From: Thalassobacillus pellis
GTDB taxonomy: Bacteria; Bacillota; Bacilli; Bacillales; Halobacillaceae
Length of the DNA stretch: 64,000 bases
Direction of reading: 5' to 3'
Assembly (NCBI RefSeq): GCF_016908295.1
Contig: NZ_JAFBDO010000001.1
Span: forward strand, 434,001 to 498,000
Below the pieces are notes generated by a model that did no database searches, was not told the origin of the DNA, and saw only the letters and a list, made by a program, of their open reading frames with translations. How positions within the stretch are numbered: position 1 is the stretch's first letter; each line of letters opens with the position of its first letter. Both the position numbers and the translations under genes were made by a program. Positions 16,242-26,052 of the stretch are shown piece by piece.

Positions 16242-18350
16242 TTAATATATCGTCCGTGCCAGGGTGTCGTCGATTCCTGATTTACGGTAAAAATACGTAT
16301 TAATGATGTCGCGCCAGTCTTTGGCGTTTTCTTTTTGAATGTCGAGACGTGCCGCAACATCCTCATACCTTTTCTCATCTATTTTTCCTTTCAAACTTTC
16401 CCACTGTTCAATCAGCCCATTTACTCTCTCTACTCCTTCAAAATGAGTATTATAAATATGCTGAATGACTGTCTCGCCCGATTTTAATTGGTGCGTATAG
16501 GGCACATGGTGAAAAAATAAGAGCAGTTCATCGGGGCATTTCTCCAATGATTCGTAAATTTCGGCATTTCCCGGGAAATATTGCGCAGTATATCCTGTAC
16601 CTGAGGCGACTGTTCGATCGACACCGATTCCATGGCAGTCAGCAAAATGGTACGTCCCCCAGACGGAATACTCATAACCATCCACGTTCGGGCCATAATG
16701 GTGACTTGGGTTGACCATCCAGCCGACACCAAGTGGTGCAGTATAGCTTTCATAAATGCTCCATGAATCTAGCAGCATTTTGCTGATGGTTTCCACGACC
16801 TCCGAATCAGTTCCGAATGTCAGTTTGATCCATTCTTCAGAAATGCTTTCGGCTGTCAGCTTCGGGTTCCAAATTAAGCGGCCGTAGCCATAAAAGTTCG
16901 CCTGCGCCAGTGGATGTCCCGTCCAGTTCATGTCTCTCCCAATGTTAGACACAGCAGTTATGCCACTGTAACGGTTACCAAACACCTCACCGCTGACCAC
17001 TTTTTTAACCGTCGATCCTTCCCCACGGGCATAAGTATCAAAATCAAGGATTTCCTTCCACTGGGGAATCAAATAACAGAGGTGCTTTTGCTGCCCGGTG
17101 TACTCCTGGGTAACCTGGAACTCGAGCACATGATTAGTGGCTTCCAACCCGCCGAACAACGGTGAAACCGGCTCCCGAACCTGGAAATCCATCGGTCCGT
17201 TCTTGATTTGCAGGACGACATTTTCCAAAAACTCCCCATCCAGAGGTTTAAAATGATCATACGCTGCTTTTGCCCTGTCCGTGGATCGGTCACGCCAATC
17301 CTGAAGGCAATTGTAGACAAAGCAGCGCCAGAACACGATTCCGTCAAACGGCTGGAGTGCTTCAGCGAGCATGTTCGCTCCATCTGCATGGTTTCGATTG
17401 TACGTGAACGGCCCAGGTCGATGCTCCGAATCAGCCTTAACGACATATCCTCCAAAGTCAGGGATATAATCGTAGATTTCTTTCGTTTTTTCGCGCCACC
17501 ACTCTCGGACTTTTTCATTGAGAGGGTCTGCAGTATCAAGATTTCCAAGCTGTATCGGGCTGGCATAATTGATGCTAAGGAAGGTTTTTATGCCGTAGGC
17601 CCTAAAGATATCGGCAACTTGTTTCACGTCCGGCAAAAGCTTTTTCGTTATCAGTTCCGTTTCTACCGCATGGACATTCACGTTATTGATAGCAATGGCA
17701 TTGATTCCGATTGACGACAACAGGCGTGCATAATCCTTGATTCGTCCAAGGTTATTCGTAAACTCATTTCCTTCATAAAAGATTGATCTTCCAGCGTAGC
17801 CGCGTTCAATACTGCCATCCATGTTATCCCATTCGTTGATCATACGCAGCTGGTTTGCAGGATTTTCTATAACGTCCAGTTTGTCGATCGGAGCTTCCAT
17901 CTGCATCAGCCGAAGCAGGTGGAAGGTTCCGTACAAGACGCCTTTGTCTGATTTTCCAATCACTAAAATCTGTGACGTATCGCCTGCCGATACGGTCTTG
18001 AGACGGAAGCCGTCGTCGTTAAGTTGTACTGCTGTATCGCCTAGCTCATAACCGGCCGCTTCTATTTCCTCGAATGCACCGAGCACAACTGCTCCTGAAG
18101 TATCCACCGTGTTATTTATTTCTGGAATTACATCAAGCATTGCTTGAAATGCGCGCTTCAGTTCATCCATTGCTGATTTAATTACCTGCGTATTGCCCAG
18201 CGATATGATTTGTCCACAGAACTTCCGGTATGTTTCTTCCGTATCACCACCCGATATGGGCCGATACCCAAGCCAGGCTTCGTAACTTGTTTTATAGATC
18301 GGGTCAAAATCAAAATCTTTCACGTTATTACGCTTGTCTAAAACATTCAT
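16242..18350 (-). CDS. aguA: GH67 alpha-glucuronidase
   Basis: A 702-residue family 67 enzyme that cuts the alpha-1,2 bond between (4-O-methyl)glucuronic acid and the terminal xylose of aldouronic acids. By comparison with the Geobacillus enzyme the catalytic acid is E309 ([11 protein letters not shown]) and the water-activating pair D388 ([11 protein letters not shown]) and E416 ([10 protein letters not shown]); the 79 and 28 residue spacings agree. No signal peptide, so it acts on imported oligosaccharides. Last gene of an operon with an ABC importer and uxuA; released glucuronate goes to UxaC-UxuB-UxuA. ATG follows AGGAGGAATAC. Confidence 0.95.
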   Translation of the reverse strand: MNVLDKRNNVKDFDFDPIYKTSYEAWLGYRPISGGDTEETYRKFCGQIISLGNTQVIKSAMDELKRAFQAMLDVIPEINNTVDTSGAVVLGAFEEIEAAGYELGDTAVQLNDDGFRLKTVSAGDTSQILVIGKSDKGVLYGTFHLLRLMQMEAPIDKLDVIENPANQLRMINEWDNMDGSIERGYAGRSIFYEGNEFTNNLGRIKDYARLLSSIGINAIAINNVNVHAVETELITKKLLPDVKQVADIFRAYGIKTFLSINYASPIQLGNLDTADPLNEKVREWWREKTKEIYDYIPDFGGYVVKADSEHRPGPFTYNRNHADGANMLAEALQPFDGIVFWRCFVYNCLQDWRDRSTDRAKAAYDHFKPLDGEFLENVVLQIKNGPMDFQVREPVSPLFGGLEATNHVLEFQVTQEYTGQQKHLCYLIPQWKEILDFDTYARGEGSTVKKVVSGEVFGNRYSGITAVSNIGRDMNWTGHPLAQANFYGYGRLIWNPKLTAESISEEWIKLTFGTDSEVVETISKMLLDSWSIYESYTAPLGVGWMVNPSHHYGPNVDGYEYSVWGTYHFADCHGIGVDRTVASGTGYTAQYFPGNAEIYESLEKCPDELLLFFHHVPYTHQLKSGETVIQHIYNTHFEGVERVNGLIEQWESLKGKIDEKRYEDVAARLDIQKENAKDWRDIINTYFYRKSGIDDTLARTIY

Positions 18351-18374
18351 TGTATTCCTCCTAAACCTCTCCTG

Positions 18375-19490
18375 CTATTTCATCCGCCGACGGTCGAAGT
18401 TTTGTCCAGCAGTTTCAGCTGGGGCAGTTTTTTCCAGACTGTCGAGAATCCCCAATAAATACATGATACCGAGCGCCCGGTCATACAGCCCGTAACCCGG
18501 CCTGGCACGCTCTCCCCAAATCATCCGGCCGTGATCAGGACGTATGTATCCTGTAAACCCTGTCTCTTTAAGAGCCCGCATGACTTCAACTAAGTCCTGG
18601 GAGCCTTCTCTGCTCCGATGGGAAGTTTCATAAAAGTCACCATTTTCCAAGATGGCGATATTCCTGATATGGACGAATGGAACCCTGTCCATTTTCGAAA
18701 AATGACGAATGATCGCCGGCAGATCGTTTACCCGATTGGCACCGAGGGAGCCTGTACACAAAGTCAGTCCATTGTACGGACTGTCGACCATAGCGGCGAT
18801 ACGCTCCAGATCTTCCTTGTTTTTGACGATACGAGGCAAACCGAAGACGGACCAAGGTGGATCGTCAGGATGAATGGCCATTCGTACGTCGAATTCCTCC
18901 GCGACCGGAATGACTTTTTCTAAAAAATAGTGCAGATTAGTTCGTAAATCATCTTCGGTAATACCTTGATATAATTCAAATAAGTGCTTGATTTGCTGGA
19001 GGCGCTGCGGTTCCCACCCTGGCAGGGAAAATCCATTGGAATTCCCCTCCATATTTTCCAGAAGGGCCATCGGTTCAATATTCTCTATTCTCTCTCGTTC
19101 GTACGATAATACCGTTGACCCGTCAGGGAGTTCTTTTGCCAGTTCGGAACGTGTCCAGTCAAAAATCGGCATGAAATTGTAACAGATGACCTTAACCCCA
19201 GCTTTAGCCAAGTTGCGGATGGTCTGCTGGTAGTTCTCGATGTATTTATCGCGACTGGGAAGCCCAAGCTTGATGTCTTCATGGATATTGACGCTTTCAA
19301 TCACTTCTAATCCGAGCCCTTTCCCCGTTACCTCCCGTTTCAAGGCGCTGATCCGCTCATACGGCCACACCTCGCCAACCGGAATATCGGCCAGTGCTGA
19401 AACAACACCTTCGACGCCCGGAATCTGTCTTATCTGGTCCAGCGTGACACTGTCATCGTCACTGCCAAACCAACGAAATATCATTTTCAT
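18375..19490 (-). CDS. uxuA: Mannonate dehydratase
   Basis: A 371-residue UxuA converting D-mannonate to 2-keto-3-deoxygluconate. Features: start MKMIFRWFGSDDDSVTL, ICYNFMPIFDWTRSEL, MAIHPDDPPWSVFGLPRI, LCTGSLGANRVNDLPAII, FVHIRNI and YIRPDHGRMIWGERARPGYGLYDRALG, giving the metal-binding His, Cys and Asp residues of the family. It sits between the permease gene and aguA, 24 bp before aguA. With UxaC and UxuB encoded at 25175-27474 it completes glucuronate to KDG; KDG kinase and aldolase are not in the window. Confidence 0.95.
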   Translation of the reverse strand: MKMIFRWFGSDDDSVTLDQIRQIPGVEGVVSALADIPVGEVWPYERISALKREVTGKGLGLEVIESVNIHEDIKLGLPSRDKYIENYQQTIRNLAKAGVKVICYNFMPIFDWTRSELAKELPDGSTVLSYERERIENIEPMALLENMEGNSNGFSLPGWEPQRLQQIKHLFELYQGITEDDLRTNLHYFLEKVIPVAEEFDVRMAIHPDDPPWSVFGLPRIVKNKEDLERIAAMVDSPYNGLTLCTGSLGANRVNDLPAIIRHFSKMDRVPFVHIRNIAILENGDFYETSHRSREGSQDLVEVMRALKETGFTGYIRPDHGRMIWGERARPGYGLYDRALGIMYLLGILDSLEKTAPAETAGQNFDRRRMK

Positions 19491-19539
19491 ATCCAGGTTA
19501 GCTCCTTCAGTTTCAAATTATAAGTCACAAGTATTCGGT

Positions 19540-20421
19540 TTATTCCTTTTCCGCTCCAAGCACAATCCCTTTGACAAAATAGCGCTGAATGAACGGATAG
19601 ACGATCAGCATTGGCACCGCTGCAATGAAAATCTGCGCTGCCTGAACGGTACGCTGGGACAGGTTACGTAAAATCTCTGCATTCAAAGCCATTTTACTGA
19701 AATCCTGCTGGACGATTACTGTCTGCAGGAACGTAGATAATGGATAATTGCGGGCATCTGTCATATAGATCAGCCCGTCAAACCACGAATTCCAGTGGAA
19801 AACCATCGTAAACAGGGAAATGGTCGCAATCGCCGGCACTGAAATCGGCAAATAGATCCGCAGGAAAATCTGGAAATGATTCGCCCCATCGATGAACGCC
19901 GCTTCTTCCAGTGACTTCGGAACCGAGGTTCGGAAAAAATTAAGCAATAGTATCAAATTGAACGCGTTGATCGCTGTCGGAAGTACGAGTGCCCACATCG
20001 TATCCGTCAAATTAAGCTGGGTAACGATGATATAAGTAGGTACCAGCCCGCCATTGAATAACATGGTAAAAACGAAAAACCAGGTATAGATTTTCCTGCC
20101 CTTGAATTCGCTATCTGATTTTGACAGTGAATAGGCAGCACATAGTAATAGTGACATGGAAACGGCAGTACCGAGTATGACCCGGACCACCGAGATCATT
20201 AATGATCTGATGAAGTTTTCATTCCCGACCGTTTTTTCGTAGGCATCCAGAGTGAAGTCAACCGGGAAGAAGGTAACGGCGTTCGCTGCAGCTGCCGCAC
20301 TCCCACTTAACGACACGGCCAGAATGTGAACAAGCGGAAGCAGGCAAAGAACCGCGGCTAACAACAGGAAGGTATAATTGAAAATCGTAAAAATCTTATA
20401 CGCTTTTGTATTGTGTCGCAT
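19540..20421 (-). CDS. ABC sugar permease, MalG/LplC type
   Basis: A 293-residue inner-membrane permease of a CUT1-type importer with about six membrane segments (first FNYTFLLLAAVLCLLPLVHILAVSL). The EAA loop that contacts the ATPase reads EEAAFIDGANHFQIFLRIYLPIS near residue 190, and the C terminus YPFIQRYFVKGIVLGAEKE is typical. It pairs with the permease at 20434 and the binding protein at 21572 to import, by context, aldouronic acids from glucuronoxylan. No ATPase gene is in the operon; such systems commonly use a shared MsmX-type ATPase encoded elsewhere. Confidence 0.92.
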   Translation of the reverse strand: MRHNTKAYKIFTIFNYTFLLLAAVLCLLPLVHILAVSLSGSAAAAANAVTFFPVDFTLDAYEKTVGNENFIRSLMISVVRVILGTAVSMSLLLCAAYSLSKSDSEFKGRKIYTWFFVFTMLFNGGLVPTYIIVTQLNLTDTMWALVLPTAINAFNLILLLNFFRTSVPKSLEEAAFIDGANHFQIFLRIYLPISVPAIATISLFTMVFHWNSWFDGLIYMTDARNYPLSTFLQTVIVQQDFSKMALNAEILRNLSQRTVQAAQIFIAAVPMLIVYPFIQRYFVKGIVLGAEKE

Positions 20422-20433
20422 GCATTTTTCCTC

Positions 20434-21462
20434 CTAAAAGATTCGGTAATCCGCATATTTGTAAGCCAGTCTGTATCCTAGAACAACAAGCACGAAGCTG
20501 ATAAGGGATTTGAACAAGCCTACTGCAGTACCATAACTGAAATCTCCGTTAATCAAGCCGACACGATAAACATATGTATCGATGATGTCACCTGTTTCGT
20601 ATACGAGTGGATTGTACAGGTTGAAAATTTGGTCAAAGCCGGCATTCAGGATATTTCCTAAAGAAAGAGTTGCAACGACGATAATGATCGGCAGCATGGA
20701 TGGAATAGTGACGAACAGCGTCTGCTTCCAGCGGTTCGCTCCGTCCATGATAGCTGCTTCATATAAAGTCGGATTGACTGCCGTTACTGCTGCCAGGAAA
20801 ACAATTGTATTGAAACCCGTTTCTTTCCAGATATCACTGATGATTACCGTTGGACGGAACCACGTGTTGTCCCCGAGGAAAAAGATCGGATCGATACCAA
20901 TCAGCCCGATCACCTGATTGACAAGTCCGCCATCTGGAGAAAGCATATCCATCAAAATACCGCCAAGGATAACCCAGGACAGGAAGTGAGGCAGATAAAT
21001 AATCGTCTGCACGGTCCGCTTAAACGTCATTTTATAAACTTCATTCAGCAATAAAGCAAACACGAGCGGGACCAGTACTTGAAAAATGATTTTCAAAACT
21101 GAAATGACCAATGTATTCCAGATGACCTGTCTGGCATCATCATAAGCGAACATCGTCCGGAAGTGATCCAGGCCAACCCAAGGTGAATTGAAAAAACCAA
21201 GCCACGGTTTATAATCCTGGAATGCCATTACCAGGCCGCCCATCGGGGCATATTGGAAAATGAGTGCCACAACGACTGCTGGAAACACCAATGCATGCAG
21301 CTGCCAGTTTCGCTTCATGTTCCACTTCTGACGCTTTTTCTTAGGCTTTGGCTGCTTATCTGGTTTTTGCGAAACAGCCTTATTAGGGTTTTTGTCAGCT
21401 TTTTCAACAAGGTAAGGTGATTTGTCTTCATCTCCCTGTGGTAGAGGTTTTTCAAGCCCCAT
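20434..21462 (-). CDS. ABC sugar permease, LplB type
   Basis: A 342-residue permease with a long, lysine- and proline-rich cytoplasmic N terminus (about 1-50) before the first membrane segment LHALVFPAVVVALIFQY. The EAA loop is LYEAAIMDGANRWKQTLFVTIPSM near residue 238, and the protein ends YRLAYKYADYRIF. It is the partner of the MalG-type permease 12 bp downstream. The pair belongs to the LplB/LplC branch that works with long LplA-type binding proteins. Predicted substrate, from the operon, is aldouronic acid oligosaccharides. Confidence 0.92.
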   Translation of the reverse strand: MGLEKPLPQGDEDKSPYLVEKADKNPNKAVSQKPDKQPKPKKKRQKWNMKRNWQLHALVFPAVVVALIFQYAPMGGLVMAFQDYKPWLGFFNSPWVGLDHFRTMFAYDDARQVIWNTLVISVLKIIFQVLVPLVFALLLNEVYKMTFKRTVQTIIYLPHFLSWVILGGILMDMLSPDGGLVNQVIGLIGIDPIFFLGDNTWFRPTVIISDIWKETGFNTIVFLAAVTAVNPTLYEAAIMDGANRWKQTLFVTIPSMLPIIIVVATLSLGNILNAGFDQIFNLYNPLVYETGDIIDTYVYRVGLINGDFSYGTAVGLFKSLISFVLVVLGYRLAYKYADYRIF

Positions 21463-21500
21463 GATTTCTAACCTCCTATGAATGGAAATAAGAACTGAAT

Positions 21501-21536
21501 GGTGCGAACAATTTTGGTTATACGATTGTCCGCACC
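21501..21536 (-). terminator. Hairpin between binding-protein and permease genes
   Basis: Arms GGTGCGAACAAT (21501-21512) and ATTGTCCGCACC (21525-21536), one mismatch, without a long T run. Such hairpins after a binding-protein gene usually stabilise its mRNA or partly stop transcription, giving excess binding protein over permease. Confidence 0.65.
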
Positions 21537-21571
21537 GTCAGTCCTTGCAAAACTATTCAGTAGAATCGTCC

Positions 21572-23227
21572 TTATTTGCCCTGGACGGAATCGTACCAGG
21601 CATTCACTTCTTCCGTGATTTTGTCACCGCCGGAAGACTTCCATTTTTCGACGAATTCATCAAATGCATCCACTGGCAGGTTGCCGTAGATGATATCCGC
21701 GTAATACTCCTGCTCCATTTTTTCCAGAAGCTCTCCACGTTCCTGCATGGTTTTGGTCGGTGGACCAGTCCATTTATTTTCGATGCGAATCTCATTCTGC
21801 TGATTGACGATCGCACCAGCTTCCAAGTACTCTTCCGTACCTCCAACGAACCTCGCTTCATAAGGATTTTTCGCATCCCTTCCGGTTGCATGGAGATCTT
21901 CTAAAAGATCATACAGCATGTACGGAATGGTCGGTACATCGGTCGGAAGGAAATATTTACCCGGATTAATGTACGGTTCACCAGTGACTTTCTCAATCGT
22001 TTCCTGGTCATAGACAGGTTTTCCATCCTGCATTACGTAGTCATAACCCTCGAACATACCTTTTTCAAAGTATTTGGAATCACCAAGTGTGTAGCCGTAG
22101 ATAGCATCCCAGTATTCAAAAAACTTGTCCATGTGTTCAAAATCTTTACTGAATAGGAACTGTCCAGTAGTCAGACCTTCCCCTTTACGGCCGATCTGGC
22201 CGTCTTCACTTCCAGGAAGCGGATATGGCTGCACGTTTGCACCTTCGATATTCTTTTCAGCGTCATTGATCGGCCAGCCGTCAGCCCATGGTGGAGCGGC
22301 GATAATCCCGGATTTTCCTGCAACGAAGTCTTCGATTGCCGCCTGTTCATCCAAAATTCCGATTTCTTTATCCAAATAACCTTTTTCATACCATTCATTC
22401 AGCCTTGCCAGTGCATCTTTTGCATTTGGCTGAATAGAGCCATAAACAAGCTCTCCTTTTTCATTTTCACTCCATAGTTTTGGTAGGTAATCCCCTTCCG
22501 CTCCGAAAATGAAGCTTCCATCGGCGAGCCATGTAGCAAGACCGTTTTTCGAAGCCAGTGTGATTCCCATGGTGTCATCTTTTCCATTGCCATCAGGATC
22601 CTGTGTGGAGAAGACTTCCATGACATGCTCCAGTTCTTTGATTGTTTTTGGGGCCTCCAGATTGAACTTGTCCAGCCAGTCCTGGCGGATCCAAAGCAGG
22701 GAGTCAGAACCATTACCACCTGAGAAACGTGGAATACCATAGCGTTTGCCATCCACTGTCGCTTGATAGAAAGCTTCAGGGAACTTTTTGAAAATTTTCT
22801 TCAGGCGTGGAGATGCATGTTTTTCAATCGCTTCGTCCACCTGCATTACTTTACCTGACTCGATCAGGTCAGCAATCAGCTGTCCATCTGATACGAGAAA
22901 TACATCAGGAAGATCTTTTCCAGCAGACATGGACAGGCGGATTTTCGTATTGTACTGCTCGTCACTTGGCACCGTCCATAACGTATTGAAATTGATGCCC
23001 AGGTCTTCCTCCGCCCAGCGAGTGACAACGTTATTGTTCACGTCTTCGCCTTTCTTGAACTTTGTATCATCCTTCATTGTCCGGACTGTCGTAATTTCCA
23101 CAACACCATCCTTGCTTTCCCCGTCATCCTGGGATTCAGCGTCAGACGGCTTTTCCATCATACAACCCGTCATCATACCCAGCGATAAAATCGCAATCAT
23201 CAACAAAAACAGGTAATTTTTTCGCAT
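21572..23227 (-). CDS. LplA-type lipoprotein sugar-binding protein
   Basis: A 551-residue extracellular solute-binding lipoprotein: signal peptide LFLLMIAILSLGMMTGC with lipobox MTGC, then an acidic linker. Features of the long LplA/YtcQ group include WAEEDLGINFNTLWTVPSDEQYN and GRDLPDVFLVSDGQ-like GKDLPDVFLVSDGQ, and its size is right for that group. It delivers ligand to the two downstream permeases. With uxuA and aguA in the same operon the ligand is most likely an aldouronic acid such as methylglucurono-xylotriose. First gene of the operon; a cre site lies upstream. Confidence 0.92.
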   Translation of the reverse strand: MRKNYLFLLMIAILSLGMMTGCMMEKPSDAESQDDGESKDGVVEITTVRTMKDDTKFKKGEDVNNNVVTRWAEEDLGINFNTLWTVPSDEQYNTKIRLSMSAGKDLPDVFLVSDGQLIADLIESGKVMQVDEAIEKHASPRLKKIFKKFPEAFYQATVDGKRYGIPRFSGGNGSDSLLWIRQDWLDKFNLEAPKTIKELEHVMEVFSTQDPDGNGKDDTMGITLASKNGLATWLADGSFIFGAEGDYLPKLWSENEKGELVYGSIQPNAKDALARLNEWYEKGYLDKEIGILDEQAAIEDFVAGKSGIIAAPPWADGWPINDAEKNIEGANVQPYPLPGSEDGQIGRKGEGLTTGQFLFSKDFEHMDKFFEYWDAIYGYTLGDSKYFEKGMFEGYDYVMQDGKPVYDQETIEKVTGEPYINPGKYFLPTDVPTIPYMLYDLLEDLHATGRDAKNPYEARFVGGTEEYLEAGAIVNQQNEIRIENKWTGPPTKTMQERGELLEKMEQEYYADIIYGNLPVDAFDEFVEKWKSSGGDKITEEVNAWYDSVQGK

Positions 23228-23362
23228 CCTTCTCCTCCTTAAAGATGTGTAAATTCCATAATGATGTGTAGCAGACTAGCCATGAAACCCTTAAGCACTG
23301 TTACGTGTCTTGGTTCAGGTGATAAACAAACAAAGAAATGAAAACTATCGATCTTTTGATTA

Positions 23363-23395
23363 AGTATAGGGATGTTCCTTATGATAGCGTTTACA
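23363..23395 (-). promoter_or_regulatory. CcpA cre site and -10 element before the aguA operon
   Basis: On the minus strand TGTAAACGCTATCA (23382-23395) matches the cre consensus TGWNANCGNTNWCA at every defined position. TATACT (23363-23368) lies 13 bp downstream and could be the -10, so the cre would cover the -35 region (no good -35 is visible). This predicts catabolite repression by glucose. Confidence 0.7.
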
Positions 23396-23465
23396 ATAAA
23401 CCTTTTAAAAAAGTACTTCTCCCGGGGATTTTATGGCATCTCCTCACTCCCTCCATGTTTGATTT

Positions 23466-23544
23466 ATTAGAAAAACTTGGCTTGTCGCCAAGTCCTTATG
23501 GCGAAAGCCTTCGTTTTACTTAAACTTTAATCCTTTAACAAAGT
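23466..23544. repeat. 79-bp structured dispersed repeat, copy A
   Basis: Copy A of an element repeated at 34761-34839 with about 92 percent identity and equal length. It contains the hairpin CTTGGC-TTGTC-GCCAAG, then GGC-GAAA-GCC, then AACTTT...AAAGTT. It accounts for part of the 23228-23561 gap; the rest holds the operon promoter region. A 61-codon open frame crosses it, but I do not consider it a gene. Confidence 0.75.
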
Positions 23545-23561
23545 TAAACTTTGGTAAAAAC

Positions 23562-24239
23562 TCACTTGAAATAATCTGGATATGCTTTTTCAAGTTCGCC
23601 TTTTTCAATAGCCACCAGTTGCAAATGCTCCGCCATTGCTGCCTCTGCCCCATCTGCATCCTTCTGCAAAATCAAATCCTGAATGTTTCGATGCTGGGAC
23701 ACAACGACATTCCAATTCAGGTTGGAGCCAATCCGCAGTACGCGTAACCGGATAAAATGATTGTTCATCTGCTGGATCGTATTCCAAATTCTGAGCTTGT
23801 TACATCCGGCAAATAAAATCCGGTGAAACTCTTCATCGAGCTCAAGCAGCGTCGCGTAATTTTCCTTTTTCAGGCACATCTCCTGCATCGTTACGTTTGT
23901 TTCCAGCTGGAACAATTCTTCTTCATCGAGCACCTCACATGCCTGTCTGACGATTGCCCGCTCTATATTCTCCCGAAGGAACCTGGCTTCTTCCACATGG
24001 TCAAGGTCAATCAACGAAACGAAGGTCCCCCTCTGCGGGAAAATCTCCAGCAGTTCCTCCTGGGAAAGTCTGAGAAAAGCCTCCCGGATTGGGGTTCGGC
24101 TGACTGTAAGCACCTCGGACATTTCCTTCTCGGAAATCTTCCTTCCCGGTCTCAAATCTAGTTTAAGTATCTTTTCTTTCAATAGTTTATAAGTATAATC
24201 TCTGGTAGATTCCTTGCTCTTTTGTTCGTAAACGGCCAA
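23562..24239 (-). CDS. FadR-type GntR regulator of glucuronate genes (UxuR-like)
   Basis: A 225-residue repressor. I choose TTG 24239, which has AGAGGTGA at good distance; the frame from ATG 24281 would begin within the operator. Residues about 10-75 form the GntR winged helix (LLKEKILKLDLRPGRKISEKEMSEVLTVSRTPIREAFLRLSQEELLEIFPQRG in overlapping parts); the C-terminal all-helical FCD domain has EEFHRILFAGCNKLRIW and SQHRNIQDLI with metal- or ligand-binding Asp/His residues. It lies between the two uronate operons, and its own promoter shares an operator with the 30179 operon, so it is probably autoregulated and induced by a uronate or aldonate. Confidence 0.88.
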   Translation of the reverse strand: MAVYEQKSKESTRDYTYKLLKEKILKLDLRPGRKISEKEMSEVLTVSRTPIREAFLRLSQEELLEIFPQRGTFVSLIDLDHVEEARFLRENIERAIVRQACEVLDEEELFQLETNVTMQEMCLKKENYATLLELDEEFHRILFAGCNKLRIWNTIQQMNNHFIRLRVLRIGSNLNWNVVVSQHRNIQDLILQKDADGAEAAMAEHLQLVAIEKGELEKAYPDYFK

Positions 24240-24281
24240 ATTATTCACCTCTGTTTTTGCTGCCAAGTAGTATATTAGCAT

Positions 24282-24333
24282 ACTAGTATGGTAGTTATGA
24301 TGCTATTATAATACGAAGGCAGTCACAATTCAA
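24282..24333 (-). promoter_or_regulatory. Promoter and operator of the GntR (UxuR-like) gene
   Basis: On the minus strand TTGAAT (24328-24333), 17 bp, TATAAT (24305-24310). Directly downstream lies ACTAGTATGGTAGT (24282-24295, plus strand), an ACTA-N6-TAGT inverted repeat. The same sequence (TCTAGTATGGTAGT) is at the 30255-30283 promoter, so this is very likely the regulator's own operator. Confidence 0.75.
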
Positions 24334-24362
24334 CACAATTTTCAAAAAATTAAGAAAAAGAT

Positions 24363-24412
24363 CCCCTGGAGAAACATATATTGCCACCCTATTGCCGCCC
24401 CAGGAGAACCAG
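24363..24412. repeat. CCCCAGGAGAACCAG motif, third occurrence
   Basis: CCCCAGGAGAACCAG at 24398-24412, identical to 13540-13554, with a weaker relative CCCCTGGAGAAAC at 24363-24375. It lies between the DUF624 gene and the GntR promoter. Confidence 0.55.
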
Positions 24413-24431
24413 TTATTAGGAGACCCCCCAT

Positions 24432-25142
24432 TTATTGGCTGGGAAGGAGTTGTTTTTTTGTCTGATCGCCTTTTTCTTTTGCTCCTGCTGGCTGGGCATC
24501 TTCCTTCACCTGTGTCGCCAATTTTTTCTGTTTCGCTAAAATTAACCGGAAGCTCCTCATGGAACCATTCATAAACAGATAACCAAGCAGCGAGATGCCG
24601 AAAAAAGGGATCAATCCTTGGAATCTTATCATCACAAAGTAGAGGACAAGAGCACCTGCGCCCATGCTCGCGGTGACAAGGGGATTCGCAACTCCGATTA
24701 CGAAGGCGTGCTTAAAGTATTGGAAAAATTTAAGCTCAAAATGGACATAAACAGGCAAAACGTACATGACTGTGATAAGGTAAATCACCGTAACTATCAT
24801 CAACATCACCATGCTGCCGAAATAAGCGACCCCTTCCAGCCCGGCGACATATTTATAATCAACAAACAGCACCAATCCAGCCACGCCGATTACAAACCCA
24901 AGCTTGTTCGCCCGCAGGTATTCTTTTCGGAAAGTAGCGGCAAATGTCGAAAATATCGATGCATCTGTATCTTTCAGCCGCCATTTCCGAATCACTGTAA
25001 ACAAAGCTACGGAAGCAGGTGCAACACCAAAAACGATTAATCCTAGTAATGAAAACAACAGCCACAATACGTTCACGTAAGCCAGTTTCGTAATCCAATC
25101 CGCAATTTGATAAATTTTCCCCATTGTGCCATCCGGTTTCAT
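24432..25142 (-). CDS. DUF624 (YesL-like) membrane protein
   Basis: A 236-residue integral membrane protein with about five hydrophobic segments (NVLWLLFSLLGLIVFG, LGFVIGVAGLVLFVDY, GSMVMLMIVTVIYLITVMYVLPVYVHF, TASMGAGALVLYFV, GISLLGYLFM) and a charged C-terminal tail. The pattern GLIVFGVAPASVALFTVIRKW with VYVHFELKFFQYFKHAF is diagnostic of the YesL family, which is regularly encoded next to CUT1-type sugar importers. Its role is unknown; an accessory function in transport is often assumed. Last gene of the uxaC-uxuB operon. AAAGGGG precedes the ATG. Confidence 0.85.
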   Translation of the reverse strand: MKPDGTMGKIYQIADWITKLAYVNVLWLLFSLLGLIVFGVAPASVALFTVIRKWRLKDTDASIFSTFAATFRKEYLRANKLGFVIGVAGLVLFVDYKYVAGLEGVAYFGSMVMLMIVTVIYLITVMYVLPVYVHFELKFFQYFKHAFVIGVANPLVTASMGAGALVLYFVMIRFQGLIPFFGISLLGYLFMNGSMRSFRLILAKQKKLATQVKEDAQPAGAKEKGDQTKKQLLPSQ

Positions 25143-25174
25143 AGGAATGCCCCTTTCTTTGCTGTAGTCCCTGG

Positions 25175-26020
25175 TTAAACGCCTGAGTAGGACATGAAGC
25201 CGCCATCGACCGGCACACTGATGCCCGTCACAAATCCACTCGCCTCCTCATCGACAAGCCAAAGCAACGTACCGAGCAAATCTTCCGGCTTTCCGAGCCG
25301 TCTCATCGGCGTGTGGGCAATAATTTTCTTCGTTCGGTCCGTGTAAGACCCATCTTCATTGGTAAGCAGCCGCTCATTCTGTTGTGTCAAAAAGAAGCCG
25401 GGAGCGATTGCGTTGACGCGAATGCCGCGTTCAGCCATATGGACAGCGACCCACTGGGTCAGATTTTCGATTCCTGCTTTTGCCGCACTGTATGCCGGCA
25501 CCTTGGTCATCGGGCTTGGTGCGCTCATGGAGGAAATGTTAATGATAGTGCCGCCGTCCTCCACCATATATTTGGAGAACACTTGCGATGGCAAAAGCGT
25601 TCCGATGATATTCAAATTGAAGACAAATTCAAAGCCTTCTTTCGTCAGGTCAAAAAAGGTCGTGATTTCTTCATTGGCAAGATCAGAAAGCTCTAGCTTT
25701 TCCTTAGTGGTCGAGCCTTTCGGGTGGTTGCCGCCTGCACCGTTGATCAGCACGTCACAGCGGCCATATGTATCCATTACCTTTGTTGCTGCATTTTTGA
25801 CACTGTCAAGGTCGACTACATCGCATTGGAGCGCAAGTGCAGCGCCACCTTCTTCTTTGATATCAGCCACTACTTTTTCCGCTTTTTCAAACGTCCGGTT
25901 CAAAATGGCGACCTTCATGCCTTGCCTGCCTAACTCCCTGGCCATACAGCCGCACAGAACACCCCCGCCGCCTGTAACGACGGCGACTTTCCCGGTTAAA
26001 TTTTCATTTTTAGGTAGCAT
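25175..26020 (-). CDS. uxuB: D-mannonate (fructuronate) oxidoreductase, SDR type
   Basis: A 281-residue short-chain dehydrogenase of the UxuB type found in Bacillus and Geobacillus uronate clusters, reducing D-fructuronate to D-mannonate with NADH. ATG 26020 has AAAGGAG 7 nt upstream; the longer frame starting at 26047 overlaps the site. Visible: [30 protein letters not shown] near 90, catalytic NISSMS near 165, YSAAKAG near 183, and C-terminal [11 protein letters not shown]. It lies 32 bp after uxaC. The insertion after NHPKGST (an extra loop of about 20 residues) is typical of this subgroup. Confidence 0.9.
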   Translation of the reverse strand: MLPKNENLTGKVAVVTGGGGVLCGCMARELGRQGMKVAILNRTFEKAEKVVADIKEEGGAALALQCDVVDLDSVKNAATKVMDTYGRCDVLINGAGGNHPKGSTTKEKLELSDLANEEITTFFDLTKEGFEFVFNLNIIGTLLPSQVFSKYMVEDGGTIINISSMSAPSPMTKVPAYSAAKAGIENLTQWVAVHMAERGIRVNAIAPGFFLTQQNERLLTNEDGSYTDRTKKIIAHTPMRRLGKPEDLLGTLLWLVDEEASGFVTGISVPVDGGFMSYSGV

Positions 26021-26052
26021 TTCATTTCTCCTTTCAAGCTTGATCAAATTGC

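Noticed and set aside
23338-23523. 61-codon plus-strand open frame
   Set aside because: No clear ribosome site, overlaps the promoter and cre of the minus-strand operon, and its end is inside the 79-bp structured repeat.
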